The translations under genes were made by a program, and so were the position numbers. 64,000 bases of DNA from Pseudomonas sp. DNDY-54. GTDB lineage: Bacteria; Pseudomonadota; Gammaproteobacteria; Pseudomonadales; Pseudomonadaceae. Below are positions 8,626-20,590 of the stretch, piece after piece; within the stretch, counting starts at the first letter, position 1, and every line of letters starts with the position of its first letter. Under the pieces are notes generated by a model, which did no database searches, was not told where the DNA came from, and saw only the letters and a list, made by a program, of their open reading frames with translations. The DNA is taken from contig NZ_CP082271.1 in the NCBI RefSeq assembly GCF_019880365.1, forward strand, positions 3,162,001 to 3,226,000, in the 5' to 3' direction.

Positions 8626-9748
8626 GGGCAGCCCTCGATACAGCACGGCGCTTGTCCATGGCGAGCCTCATCGGTTCCCAGTAGAGCATCAGCATCCCTA
8701 TCGCAAAGAAAATGACATGTACCCACCAAAGCCCTAGCGCTGGGGGAATCCGCCCCTTATCCAGGGAGCCGCGGGCCGCGATCAGCAGAGCCAGGTAGGT
8801 CATATACAGAAGGATGGCGGGAAGCAGCTTGAGAAAGCGGCCCTGGCGGGGGTTCACTTTCGACAGCGGCACCGCGAGCAGCGTGACGACAAATACGAGC
8901 AGGGGCAGCGAAAGCCGCCACTGCAGCTCCGACTGCAGACGAATGTCAGTGCTGCCGAGTAAGTCGCGCGTCGGCATCGCCTCGCGCTCGCTCAACTCGA
9001 CACTGACGTTCGGCTTGGGCAGCAACACACCATAGGTGTCGTACTGGATCGCGCGATAATTGGCCTGACCGGGATTACCGTCATAGCGAAAGCCGTTTTC
9101 CAGGATCAGGTAACGACTGCCATCAGGCTGAACCTCCTGACGACCGCTTTCAGCGACCAGCACAGACAGTCCGCGCTTTTCGCCGGTGGCGCTTGAAAGA
9201 TTGGTTTCAGAAATAAAAACGCCGGCCAGCTCGGTGCGATCAGCTGTCAGCTCGCGCGTGTAGGTCACTCGAGTTCCGTCGCGCAGGGTCTGAAAGCGCC
9301 CAGGCACCAGCGTATCGAATTCGGTCAGCGAATCCTGCTCATTGAGGATGCGATCAACCTCGGCGACGCCTTGCGGTGCCAATCCGAGACTGAGCCAACC
9401 CACCAGCCCGGCAACCAGTGCCGCCGGGGCCAGGCTGTACGCCAGTAGCCTGCGCTGGCTCATGCCCGTGGCGGAGAGAACGGTCATTTCGCTGTCGAGG
9501 TAGAGACGTCCGTACGCGAGCAAAATGCCGAGGAACAGGCCCAGCGGCAGAATAAGCTGGAGAAACCCGGGTAGCCGGAACCCCATGATCATCAAAAGCA
9601 CGCCTGGATCGAGGAGCCCCTGCGCGGCCTGCGCCAGGTATTTGATGAAACGGCCACTCATGATGATCACCAGCAAGACAGCGCTCACGGCGCTCAGGGT
9701 GACCAAAAGCTCACGGGACAGGTAACGAAAGACAATCAAACCGGACAC
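8618..9748 (-). CDS. lptF: LPS export ABC transporter permease LptF
   Basis: The 376-residue partner of LptG begins MSGLIVFRYLSRELLVTL and has the same layout: three N-terminal helices, a periplasmic beta domain (about 135-265) and three C-terminal helices, with a conserved SEMTVLSATGMS coupling-helix segment. It is first in the lptF-lptG operon, divergent from pepA across about 178 bases, an arrangement common in gammaproteobacteria. Confidence 0.95.
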   Translation of the reverse strand: MSGLIVFRYLSRELLVTLSAVSAVLLVIIMSGRFIKYLAQAAQGLLDPGVLLMIMGFRLPGFLQLILPLGLFLGILLAYGRLYLDSEMTVLSATGMSQRRLLAYSLAPAALVAGLVGWLSLGLAPQGVAEVDRILNEQDSLTEFDTLVPGRFQTLRDGTRVTYTRELTADRTELAGVFISETNLSSATGEKRGLSVLVAESGRQEVQPDGSRYLILENGFRYDGNPGQANYRAIQYDTYGVLLPKPNVSVELSEREAMPTRDLLGSTDIRLQSELQWRLSLPLLVFVVTLLAVPLSKVNPRQGRFLKLLPAILLYMTYLALLIAARGSLDKGRIPPALGLWWVHVIFFAIGMLMLYWEPMRLAMDKRRAVSRAAHA

Positions 9749-9926
9749 TCCAGGGTTGTCAGGCTCCGGCGGCTACGCTCAAACTAGCCGCCAAACAGCC
9801 GGTCCGCCCGCAACAGGGCGCTGAAGAGGCACGTAGCAGCTGTCAGCGCCCCGGTGGACGAACCACCGGAAAATAAGCCCGGCATTATCCTGCAAACCCG
9901 ACTCTTTGTCTTGGGGACTAAACGCT

Positions 9927-11420
9927 ATGGAATTCGTTGTCAAAAACACCAAAGCAGCTGTGGCAAAAACGGCCACGCTGGTTCTTCCAGTCGGTGAAGA
10001 CCAGCAGCTCGGCGCCATCGCCCAGAGCGTGGACCAAGCCAGCGGCGGCGCCATCAGTGCGGTGCTCAAACGTGGCGACCTGCAAGGCAAGCCGGGCCAG
10101 ACCCTGCTGTTGCATAGCCTGGCCAACCTGAAAGCCGACCGAGTACTGCTGGTCGGCACGGGTAAGGACGGCGAACTGGACGCACGCCAGTGGCGCAAGA
10201 TCGCGGGCGCAGCGTACGGCGTGCTCAAAGGGCTCGGCGGCAACGACGCGACCTTTGCGGTACAAGACGTCCTCGTCAAGGATCGCGATACCTATGCGAA
10301 AACCCGCACGCTGGTCGAAGTCATCGCGGATAGCCAGTACGTATTCGATCAGTTCAAGAGCAAGAAGAACGACAGCTCTGCCCTCGCCAAGATCACTTTG
10401 CTAGCGGACAAAGCTGACCAGGCTGCGGTCGAGCAGGCGACACGCCATGCTGCCGCGATCGCCGCTGGCATGAGCGTCGCTCGTGATCTTGGGAATCTGC
10501 CGCCGAACATCTGCCATCCGAGCTATATAGCGGACCAAGCCAAGCAGCTCGGCAAGGCCTTCAAAGGGCTGAAAGTCGACGTTCTCGACGAAAAGAAGCT
10601 GCGTGAGCTGGGTGCCGGCTCGTTCCTCGCCGTCTCGCAAGGCAGCGATCAGCCGGGCTGCATCGTCGTCATGCAATACAACGGCGGGAAGAAAGGTGAA
10701 CAGCCCTACGCACTGGTAGGCAAAGGCATCACCTTCGACACCGGCGGCATCAGCCTCAAGCCCGGCCAGGGCATGGACGAGATGAAGTACGACATGTGCG
10801 GTGCTGCCAGCGTGCTCGGAACCTTCCGCGCGGCGTTAGAGCTTCAGCTGCCAATCAATCTCGTCGGTCTGCTCGCCTGTGCGGAAAACATGCCCAGCGG
10901 CAATGCCACCCGCCCGGGCGATATCGTCACCACCATGAGCGGGCAGACGGTCGAAATTCTCAATACCGACGCCGAAGGCCGGCTGGTCCTTTGCGACACG
11001 CTCACCTATGCCGAACGCTTCAAGCCTCGCGCCGTGATCGACGTCGCTACGCTGACCGGCGCCTGCATCGTCGCCCTGGGCAGCAACACGTCTGGCTTGC
11101 TGGGTAATAACGACGTATTGATGCAGCAAGTGCTGGGCGCCGGCCAAAAGGCCGATGACCGTGCCTGGCAGCTGCCGCTATTCGACGAATACCAAGAGCA
11201 ACTGGACAGCCCCTTCGCTGACATCGCCAACATTGGTGGACCGAAGGCCGGCACGATTACCGCCGCCTGCTTCCTCTCGCGCTTTACCAAGGCTTATCCG
11301 TGGGCGCATCTGGACGTGGCGGGCACTGCATGGATCAGCGGCGGCAAGGAGAAAGGCGCGACGGGCCGTCCGGTCCCGCTGCTGACCCAGTACCTGCTGG
11401 ATCGAGCAGAGCAGGCATGA
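9927..11420 (+). CDS. pepA: Leucyl aminopeptidase PepA
   Basis: The 497-residue M17 metallopeptidase removes N-terminal residues and also serves as a DNA-binding protein in some bacteria. The C-terminal catalytic half shows the metal-site motifs GKGITFDTGGISLKPG, KYDMCGAASV and the signature NTDAEGRLVL. The start at 9927 (MEFVVKNTK) has GGGGA upstream; a seven-residue upstream extension is possible but does not match the family. It is transcribed away from lptF and leads into holC 22 bases later. Confidence 0.96.
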   Translation: MEFVVKNTKAAVAKTATLVLPVGEDQQLGAIAQSVDQASGGAISAVLKRGDLQGKPGQTLLLHSLANLKADRVLLVGTGKDGELDARQWRKIAGAAYGVLKGLGGNDATFAVQDVLVKDRDTYAKTRTLVEVIADSQYVFDQFKSKKNDSSALAKITLLADKADQAAVEQATRHAAAIAAGMSVARDLGNLPPNICHPSYIADQAKQLGKAFKGLKVDVLDEKKLRELGAGSFLAVSQGSDQPGCIVVMQYNGGKKGEQPYALVGKGITFDTGGISLKPGQGMDEMKYDMCGAASVLGTFRAALELQLPINLVGLLACAENMPSGNATRPGDIVTTMSGQTVEILNTDAEGRLVLCDTLTYAERFKPRAVIDVATLTGACIVALGSNTSGLLGNNDVLMQQVLGAGQKADDRAWQLPLFDEYQEQLDSPFADIANIGGPKAGTITAACFLSRFTKAYPWAHLDVAGTAWISGGKEKGATGRPVPLLTQYLLDRAEQA

Positions 11421-11442
11421 GATTCGTGAGCAGGAACCGGGC

Positions 11443-11862
11443 ATGACACGCATCGAGTTTTACGTGCTGCCCGACAGCGAACCGGCAGGCCGCGCCCGAG
11501 CCGCCTGCCAGCTGGCAAGCAAGGGTTGGCAACATGGCATGCCGGTATTCATTCGCTGCCAGAACAACCAGCAATGCAGCGAACTGGACGAGCTCCTATG
11601 GAGTTTTCGCGCCGAACGCTTCATCCCGCACGAGCTTCACGAAGACGATCCACATGCGCCCGTTGTGATCGGCATGGAACAGCCGCCCGCGGCAGCACAG
11701 GGTTTGCTGATCAATCTGTCAGCGACCCTGTCGCCGCATCTCGATCAGTTCAGCCGGGTGATAGAGATCGTCAATCAGCAACCCGAACTACTGACCGTTT
11801 GCCGGGACAATTTTCGTCTCTATCGACAGCGCGGCTATGATCCAAAGAGGGTTGAGCTGTAG
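11443..11862 (+). CDS. holC: DNA polymerase III chi subunit
   Basis: The 139-residue product starts MTRIEFYVLP and contains the family pattern ACQLASKGWQHGMPVFIRC and the SFRAERFIPHEL segment, which match HolC. Chi links the clamp-loader complex to single-stranded-DNA-binding protein. It follows pepA closely, the common pepA-holC-valS order. Confidence 0.93.
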   Translation: MTRIEFYVLPDSEPAGRARAACQLASKGWQHGMPVFIRCQNNQQCSELDELLWSFRAERFIPHELHEDDPHAPVVIGMEQPPAAAQGLLINLSATLSPHLDQFSRVIEIVNQQPELLTVCRDNFRLYRQRGYDPKRVEL

Positions 11863-11984
11863 CGAGCCCTGAGCGCTGCAGCTCCAAACTCTGCCGCCGC
11901 CGTCGCATAGATGGCTATCGGGCTGATGCCCTTTCAGGAGCGCCACCTCTCCGCCTGGACGCGTAATTCTGGAAATCACCGTAC

Positions 11985-12344
11985 ATGACGCAAACGCCCC
12001 CCTCCAAAGCCACCCATCTTCTCGATGACTTGGAATCCATCCGCGCCCTGCTCGGCGATCAAGACGCTCCGCTGCTGAGCGAGACGCTCGATCCAGACAG
12101 CATTCCGCTGCTCTCGGAAGTTGTTGAGCCCGCCTCGGCTGAACCCGAGTTCGAACCGCGGGAGCCGGCCGTGCGCACAGCCTTTCGCACCCTTGCCGAG
12201 CGCCATCTCGATCACGAGCTTCGCACTGCTGCGCAATTGATTCTGCAGGATGTGATCGATGACTTTGTGCCGCAGATCGAGGCCGAACTGCGCCGTCGCC
12301 TGGAGTCCCGCGCCGAGAAGCTGATCAAATCCCATCGCTCCTGA
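11985..12344 (+). CDS. Conserved hypothetical protein between holC and valS
   Basis: The 119-residue acidic protein is rich in Asp, Glu and Leu, with no membrane segment. Residues 1-60 are proline-rich and probably disordered, with repeats of the type LLxETLDPDSIPLLSEVVEP. Residues 61-115 are predicted helical and amphipathic (RTLAERHLDHELRTAAQLILQDVIDDFVPQIEAELRRRLESR). A gene of this kind occupies the same place in other Pseudomonas genomes. It may be a partner of the polymerase chi subunit, but nothing in the sequence proves that. Function unknown. Confidence 0.75.
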   Translation: MTQTPPSKATHLLDDLESIRALLGDQDAPLLSETLDPDSIPLLSEVVEPASAEPEFEPREPAVRTAFRTLAERHLDHELRTAAQLILQDVIDDFVPQIEAELRRRLESRAEKLIKSHRS

Positions 12345-12514
12345 GCAGCAGCAAGCACACCACCATGCGCCGCTGAGGGCGCCGAGCTGCGATGCGTATC
12401 GGCAGCTCCCCCTCGCGGCAGCGGGATAAAAGCGGCACTGCGGTTCTGCCGCCCGTGCACTTTGCCTTTATACTTGCCCGCTTTTCCGATCAGCCGTTCT
12501 AAGGGTCCCGCCGC

Positions 12515-15349
<2,835 letters not shown>

Positions 15350-15361
15350 CGAACGCGGAGA

Positions 15362-15379
15362 CCAGCACTTAGGTGCTGG
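15362..15379 (+). terminator. Probable valS terminator
   Basis: CCAGCAC (15362-15368), loop TTAG, and GTGCTGG (15373-15379) are followed by a T-rich stretch (CCTTTCTGTTT). It lies 13 bases past the valS stop codon. Confidence 0.7.
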
Positions 15380-15706
15380 CCTTTCTGTTTAAGGCCACCC
15401 GTCTTGATTGATGACAAGTAAAAACCGATGCGGCCGATACACTATGTCGCACATCCAATCGAATCCAACCTGACAGGCTAGAACGACGCGAGACCGCTTT
15501 CGACATGAAGTAAGTCAGCAGCGAAGCTAGCCCTATCGGGTAGCCGTACGCGCAGCCGTCACGACGTGGTATTTCCTCCCGTATCGCGGTTTTCACACTT
15601 AATTCACACGCGCCGCACGTCGTCCTTTTTTAGTCTGTCTGCCACCGAGCCAGCCATCGCCTATCCGAATGGCCCGGTACAGTTTCTAAAAAATGGAGAC
15701 CCTCCG
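15380..15706. other. Gap upstream of nhaD
   Basis: About 330 bases hold no convincing gene on either strand. The stretch just before nhaD is less GC-rich than its surroundings (CTTAATTCACACG, CCTTTTTTAGTC), which suits a promoter and leader. I looked for, but cannot recognise, a known cation-sensing riboswitch here. GGAGA at about 15695-15699 is the nhaD ribosome-binding site. Confidence 0.4.
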
Positions 15707-17089
15707 ATGTATGTACTCATGGCTGTTATCTTTGTGCTGGGTTATCTCTGCATAGCCTTCGAGCACCCGCTAAAGATCGACAAGGCCGCTGCGGCCATTC
15801 TGACTGCAGTGTTGTGCTGGACGGCATTGGTACTCGGTGCTGACCACATCGTCCCGCTATTGCAGCCAGGCAGCCATGATCCCGGGGATTCATCCGCGGT
15901 GGTCGTCGAGTCGCTGCGGCATCATCTCGGCGAGATTTCGGAGATTCTGTTCTTCCTGCTCGGCGCCATGACCATCGTCGAGCTGATCGACTCGCACGAA
16001 GGCTTCAAAGTCATCACTGACCGCATCCAGACGCGAAAGCGTGTGCATTTGTTGTGGATCATCGGGTTTCTGACCTTCTTCCTGTCGGCGGCGCTGGACA
16101 ACCTCACCACCACCATCGTGATGGTCTCGCTGCTGCGCAAGCTCATCCGCGGCCGCCCGGAGCGCTGGTTGTTCGTCGGCGTCGTGGTCATCGCGGCCAA
16201 CGCAGGCGGGGCCTGGTCGCCCATCGGTGACGTCACGACCACCATGCTCTGGATCGGCAATCAGATCACAGCACCCGGCGTGATCGTCGGACTGTTTCTG
16301 CCTAGCCTGGTCTGCCTGCTGGTGCCGCTGTTGATCCTGAGCTTCCGGCTGCGCGGTGAGGTGCCTCGTCCGCGTGCGCGGGCGCACCTGGCTGAGCGGA
16401 ACCCGCCGGCAACCACCGCGTTCGAGCGCAACATGGTGCTAGGGCTTGGTTTGAGCGCACTGGTGTTCGTGCCGGTATTCAAGACTGTCACGCACCTGCC
16501 TCCGTATATGGGCATTCTGTTCGGGCTGGGTGTGCTGTGGGTCGCCACCGAGTTTCTGCATCGCCACAAGGAAGACGAGCACAAGCATCCGCTGTCGGTG
16601 GTCGGCGTGCTGCGCAAGGTCGATACCCCGAGCGTGCTGTTCTTCCTCGGCATCCTCCTGGCTGTTGCGGCGCTGGCGACCGCTGGGCATCTGACGCAGG
16701 TGGCCACGGCGCTGCGTGAGTCGATGGGCCATATCTATCCAATCAACTACACCATCGGCCTGTTGTCGGCTGTCGTGGACAACGTGCCGCTGGTAGCCGG
16801 CTCGATGAAGATGTACCCACTGGTGAGCCCGGCCATGCTGGCGGCAGCTGAACCCGGGGAAACCGCCTGGCTGTCGCAGTTTGTCGTGGACGGTAACTTC
16901 TGGGAGATGCTGGCTTACTGCGCCGGTACCGGCGGCAGCACGCTGATCATCGGTTCGGCGGCCGGTGTAGCCGCGATGGGAATGGAGAAGATCAGCTTCA
17001 CCTGGTACGTCAAGCGCGTGAGTCTGCTGGCTTTCCTCGGCTACACTGCCGGCGCGGTCACCTACATCGGCATGCTCGCACTGCGTTAA
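15707..17089 (+). CDS. nhaD: Na+/H+ antiporter NhaD
   Basis: The 460-residue, multi-helix inner-membrane protein of the ion-transporter superfamily exchanges internal Na+ or Li+ for protons. Family signatures are LDNLTTTIVMVSLLRKLI near residue 130, ANAGGAWSPIGDVTTTMLW near residue 166, and SAVVDNVPLVAG near residue 355. The start at 15707 (MYVLMAVIFVLGYLCIAFEH) has GGAGA upstream; an open frame extends back to 15566 but is low-complexity and has no ribosome-binding site. It is followed by a large inverted repeat and a winged-helix gene. Confidence 0.93.
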   Translation: MYVLMAVIFVLGYLCIAFEHPLKIDKAAAAILTAVLCWTALVLGADHIVPLLQPGSHDPGDSSAVVVESLRHHLGEISEILFFLLGAMTIVELIDSHEGFKVITDRIQTRKRVHLLWIIGFLTFFLSAALDNLTTTIVMVSLLRKLIRGRPERWLFVGVVVIAANAGGAWSPIGDVTTTMLWIGNQITAPGVIVGLFLPSLVCLLVPLLILSFRLRGEVPRPRARAHLAERNPPATTAFERNMVLGLGLSALVFVPVFKTVTHLPPYMGILFGLGVLWVATEFLHRHKEDEHKHPLSVVGVLRKVDTPSVLFFLGILLAVAALATAGHLTQVATALRESMGHIYPINYTIGLLSAVVDNVPLVAGSMKMYPLVSPAMLAAAEPGETAWLSQFVVDGNFWEMLAYCAGTGGSTLIIGSAAGVAAMGMEKISFTWYVKRVSLLAFLGYTAGAVTYIGMLALR

Positions 17090-17102
17090 TTGACAGGTAA
17101 CG

Positions 17103-17140
17103 CCCGAACCGTTGGAGCCAGACAGGCTTGACGGTTCGGG
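17103..17140. repeat. Perfect 10-bp inverted repeat between nhaD and the winged-helix gene
   Basis: CCCGAACCGT (17103-17112) and ACGGTTCGGG (17131-17140) are exact reverse complements, with an inner AGCC/GGCT stem in the 18-base loop. It starts 13 bases after the nhaD stop and ends 16 bases before the next start. There is no T-run, so it may be a factor-dependent terminator, an mRNA-stability hairpin, or an operator for the neighbouring DNA-binding protein. Confidence 0.7.
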
Positions 17141-17156
17141 TGATCAGGAAGAGCGA

Positions 17157-17450
17157 ATGATCAGCAAGACCAAAAGCAGTTTCTACCGTCGACTCTACGT
17201 CGCCTGGCTGATCGATACCGGCACAGCCACCAGTGTCCCCGTGTTGATGACCGCAACAGGCATGCCCAGGCGTACCGCGCAAGATACCCTGGCAGCACTG
17301 GCGGAAATCGACATTGATTGCCGCTTCATTCAGGAAGATGGCGAGCGCAACAATTCCGGTCAGTACCGCATTCATGACTGGGGCGCGATCGATCGACAGT
17401 GGATAGACCGCCACGTCAGCCAGCTCAAATCCGCCCTCGGTTACCCCTGA
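17157..17450 (+). CDS. Winged helix-turn-helix DNA-binding protein (HTH_43-like)
   Basis: The 97-residue protein starts MISKTKSSFYRRLYVAWLID at 17157 with GAAGAG upstream. Residues 22-60 form a helix-turn-helix (TATSVPVLMTATGMPRRTAQDTLAALAEI) followed by a wing (CRFIQEDGERNNSGQYRIHDWG). This layout resembles the HTH_43 winged-helix family of gammaproteobacteria, whose targets are mostly unknown. It ends 10 bases before the SLC13 permease and is probably co-transcribed with it. Possible control of nhaD or the permease is inference. Confidence 0.75.
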   Translation: MISKTKSSFYRRLYVAWLIDTGTATSVPVLMTATGMPRRTAQDTLAALAEIDIDCRFIQEDGERNNSGQYRIHDWGAIDRQWIDRHVSQLKSALGYP

Positions 17451-17460
17451 CCACCCCCTC

Positions 17461-19290
17461 ATGAATCTCGACCTATTGCTGGTTCTTGCACTACTGGCAA
17501 CCTGCGTTGGGCTGTTCGTTCTTAACCGTCCTCGGATGGACGTTGTCGCCCTGCTCGCCATGGTTGCCCTTCCGCTAACCGGCGTACTGAGCGTGCCGGA
17601 AGCCCTCGCCGGCTTCAGCGATCCCAGCGTCGTGTTGATCGCCGCGTTGTTTGTGATCGGCAACGGCCTCGTGCGCACCGGCATAGCCTATCGGCTCGGC
17701 GAATGGCTGATGCGCTCCTCGGGCAGCAGCGAAACGCGTCTGATGATGTTGCTGATGCTGGCAGTGGCCGGATTGGGTTCGGTCATGAGCTCGACCGGTG
17801 TGGTGGCTATCTTCATTCCGGTGGTGCTCACCATCGCCGCTAAAATGAACGTCTCGCCGAGGCGGCTGATGATGCCGCTGGCGTTTGCCGGCTTGATGAG
17901 CGGCATGCTCACGCTGGTGGCCACGCCGCCGAACATGGTGGTGCACAGTGAGTTACGGCGGGCCGGATTCGACGGCTTCGCGTTCTTCAGCTTCGCGCCC
18001 ATCGGGCTGACTATCCTCGTGTTGGGCATCATTTACATGCTGGTGGCGCGCCGCTGGCTTGGGCGATCCGGGCAGCGGGACGAGGCAACCGAGCCGCGAG
18101 ACACGCTGGCGGCGCTCGCTCAGCGCTATCGGCTGCCGGAGCGCGAGCGCAGGCTTCGTGTGCTGCCCGCTTCACCGCTGGCCAACCAGGCGCTCGATGA
18201 ACTGAAGCTACGGACTCAATACGGCATCAACGTCATTGCCATCGAGCGGCAGCAACGGTTCCGGCGCCTGCTGCTGATCGCCACGGGTAACAGCCAACTG
18301 CAGGTGGGCGATGTATTGCTGGTCGACCTGGCGAGCCCGGCGATTGGGTTGCTCGGCGCTTATGAAGAGCTGGGCCTCACTCCCCTGCAGCTCAACACCT
18401 CCTACTATGCCGACCACGCCCGCGAGCTCGGGCTGGCCGAGGTAGCGCTGCCACCCGACTCCAGCCTTCCTGGAAAAACCATTCAGGCGCTTGGTTTCCG
18501 CTCCAGGCATAAGCTGAACGTGGTGGGGCTTCGGCGCCACCGCGAAGCGCTCCAAGGCCTGCTGGTCGATGAGAAACTCAAAACCGGTGACACATTGCTC
18601 GTGGCCGGCAGTTGGAAGCACATTCACCGCCTGCAAGGCATCAGCCGCGATTTCCTCGTTTTGAGTTTGCCGGCTGAAGTCGATGACGTGGCGCCCGCTG
18701 CGAACCAGGCGCCCTTCGCGCTGCTGGGGCTCGCCGTTATGGTGGCGCTGATGGTCAGCGGACTGGTGCCCAACGTGCTCGCCGCGCTGATCGGTTGCCT
18801 GGTCATGGGCTTGTTTCGTTGCATCGACATGGACAGCGCGTACAAGGCCATCCACTGGCAGAGCCTGGTCCTGATCGTCGGCATGCTGCCCTTCGCCCTG
18901 GCGCTGGAAAAGACAGGCGGCATTGCACTGGCGGTATCGGTGCTGATCGGTGCGTTCGGAGACGCGGGCCCGCACGCGCTGCTGGCCTGCCTGTTCCTGC
19001 TCACCGCCATCATCGGCCTGTTCATCTCCAACACGGCGACGGCCGTATTGATGGCGCCGGTTGCAATCTCCACCGCCGACCAGCTGAGCGCCTCGCCTTA
19101 CCCCTTCGCCATGATCATTGCCTTGGCCGCTTCGGCCGCCTTCATGACGCCAATCTCCTCTCCCGTGAACACCTTGGTGCTCGGGCCTGGAAACTATCGG
19201 TTTGCCGACTTCGTACGCATCGGTGTGCCCTTCACGCTGCTGGTGATGCTGACGTCGGTGCTGCTGGTTCCGCTGCTTTTCCCGCTGTGA
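17461..19290 (+). CDS. SLC13-family permease with two RCK-C (TrkA-C) domains
   Basis: The 609-residue inner-membrane protein has an N-terminal helix bundle (about residues 1-200) and a C-terminal one (about 410-609), both with SLC13/DASS patterns such as LTLVATPPNMVVHSEL and AAFMTPISSPVNTLVLGPG. Between them is a cytoplasmic insert of about 200 residues with two TrkA-C repeats (around 215-290 and 315-390). Members transport di- or tricarboxylates or sulfate with Na+; the substrate cannot be read here. The close coupling to the winged-helix gene and the neighbouring nhaD suggest an ion-linked role. Confidence 0.88.
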   Translation: MNLDLLLVLALLATCVGLFVLNRPRMDVVALLAMVALPLTGVLSVPEALAGFSDPSVVLIAALFVIGNGLVRTGIAYRLGEWLMRSSGSSETRLMMLLMLAVAGLGSVMSSTGVVAIFIPVVLTIAAKMNVSPRRLMMPLAFAGLMSGMLTLVATPPNMVVHSELRRAGFDGFAFFSFAPIGLTILVLGIIYMLVARRWLGRSGQRDEATEPRDTLAALAQRYRLPERERRLRVLPASPLANQALDELKLRTQYGINVIAIERQQRFRRLLLIATGNSQLQVGDVLLVDLASPAIGLLGAYEELGLTPLQLNTSYYADHARELGLAEVALPPDSSLPGKTIQALGFRSRHKLNVVGLRRHREALQGLLVDEKLKTGDTLLVAGSWKHIHRLQGISRDFLVLSLPAEVDDVAPAANQAPFALLGLAVMVALMVSGLVPNVLAALIGCLVMGLFRCIDMDSAYKAIHWQSLVLIVGMLPFALALEKTGGIALAVSVLIGAFGDAGPHALLACLFLLTAIIGLFISNTATAVLMAPVAISTADQLSASPYPFAMIIALAASAAFMTPISSPVNTLVLGPGNYRFADFVRIGVPFTLLVMLTSVLLVPLLFPL

Positions 19291-19375
19291 TGGGCGGCCT
19301 CAGCCATCCGTAGCGTGGCTGACTTTCACCGCTGCCGGTAAGCTGGACGGCATCCCAGCTTTCCGGTCGCCCTCC

Positions 19376-20545
19376 ATGTCCCAACGCCCTGCTCTGTTTC
19401 CTGTTCTCCTGGCTGGTGCGACGCTGCTGCTCGTCGTCCACGGGCTGGGGCGTTTCGTCTACACGCCGTTGCTGCCGTGGCTGGTGGAAGATGGCGTGCT
19501 CACGGTGCAGCAAGGCGCGAGCATCGCCAGCTGGAACTATCTGGGGTATCTGATCGGTGCATTGCTGGCCTTGCGCTGGCATCGGGTCCCTCAGATTCGC
19601 CGCAGCTTGCCCGTGGCACTGGCGCTGCATGTCGTGACGACGCTTGCACAAACCCAAGCGGAGTCCGTGGAGGTCCTGTCGGCGCTACGCCTGCTCAACG
19701 GCATCAGCAATGGTCTGGTCTTCGTCCAGGCGCCTTCGCTGATTCTCGAGTGGCTCGCGCGTCATCGCCGCACCTCATCCAGCGGGCTGGTCTACCTTGG
19801 CGTCTGCGTCGGGCTGATTGTCTCCAGCTTCATGGTGAGCCTCAGTAACGGTGTGCTTGAGGGCCCGGAACGCTGGTGGCCGGCTGCGCTGTTGTCCATC
19901 CCCCTCGCCTGGTGGGGATGGCAACAACTGGCCGGTCTGGACATGCCACCCGAGGACGCGCACAAGGACAGTGCCCAGCCGCGAAGCGGCCGTCTGCTGG
20001 ATCGAGCCAGCACGCCTTTGTTTCTCTCTTATGCCGGCGCGGGAATGGGTTACATCCTGCCGATGACCTTTCTACCAATGGTCGCGCGGTTGCAGGTCGA
20101 ACCCGGTGACATCCTGGTCGAAAGCAGTTGGCTGGTCGTCGCGGTTGCCACCCTGCCGTCGCCCTGGCTATGGAACCGACTGGGTGCGCTGCTCGGCGAC
20201 ACCCTGGCCTTGCGCTTCAGCTACGTTACGCAGCTCGCGGGCGTCCTGGCCGCACTGCTGCTGCCGGGCGCGTCGGGCATTCTGCTGTGCGCCGTACTGG
20301 TCGGCGGCACCTTTCTCGGCACCGTGCTGTTGACCCAGCGATTGGCGCGCACCCTTCACCCTCATCAGGGGCCCCGACTGTCCGCTGCATTGATCGCGCT
20401 GTACAGCCTCACGCAATTGGCCGGCCCCTGGCTCACCGGTGTTTGGCTGAACATGGGCGGCTCCCTGCACAGTGCTTTCTGGCTCGGTGCGGGCGCGCTG
20501 CTGTGGGGGCTGGTGTGGATGCTGTTGGTTCCACGCCGCGGTTGA
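19376..20545 (+). CDS. MFS transporter of the YbfB/YjiJ type
   Basis: The 389-residue permease has twelve predicted helices. It begins with the family pattern GLGRFVYTPLLPWLVEDG, then WNYLGYLIGALLALRW, which fits YbfB/YjiJ-type MFS proteins. The substrate is unknown. No obvious partner gene lies beside it; rlmF begins 45 bases later on the same strand. Confidence 0.85.
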   Translation: MSQRPALFPVLLAGATLLLVVHGLGRFVYTPLLPWLVEDGVLTVQQGASIASWNYLGYLIGALLALRWHRVPQIRRSLPVALALHVVTTLAQTQAESVEVLSALRLLNGISNGLVFVQAPSLILEWLARHRRTSSSGLVYLGVCVGLIVSSFMVSLSNGVLEGPERWWPAALLSIPLAWWGWQQLAGLDMPPEDAHKDSAQPRSGRLLDRASTPLFLSYAGAGMGYILPMTFLPMVARLQVEPGDILVESSWLVVAVATLPSPWLWNRLGALLGDTLALRFSYVTQLAGVLAALLLPGASGILLCAVLVGGTFLGTVLLTQRLARTLHPHQGPRLSAALIALYSLTQLAGPWLTGVWLNMGGSLHSAFWLGAGALLWGLVWMLLVPRRG

Positions 20546-20590
20546 GTCCTGTGGGACAATGCCCGCTTTTACCGTACCCAGCCGCCAAAC

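Noticed and set aside
15380..15706. Possible sodium-sensing riboswitch before nhaD.
   Set aside because: I could not match any conserved motif or convincing set of stems with an expression platform.
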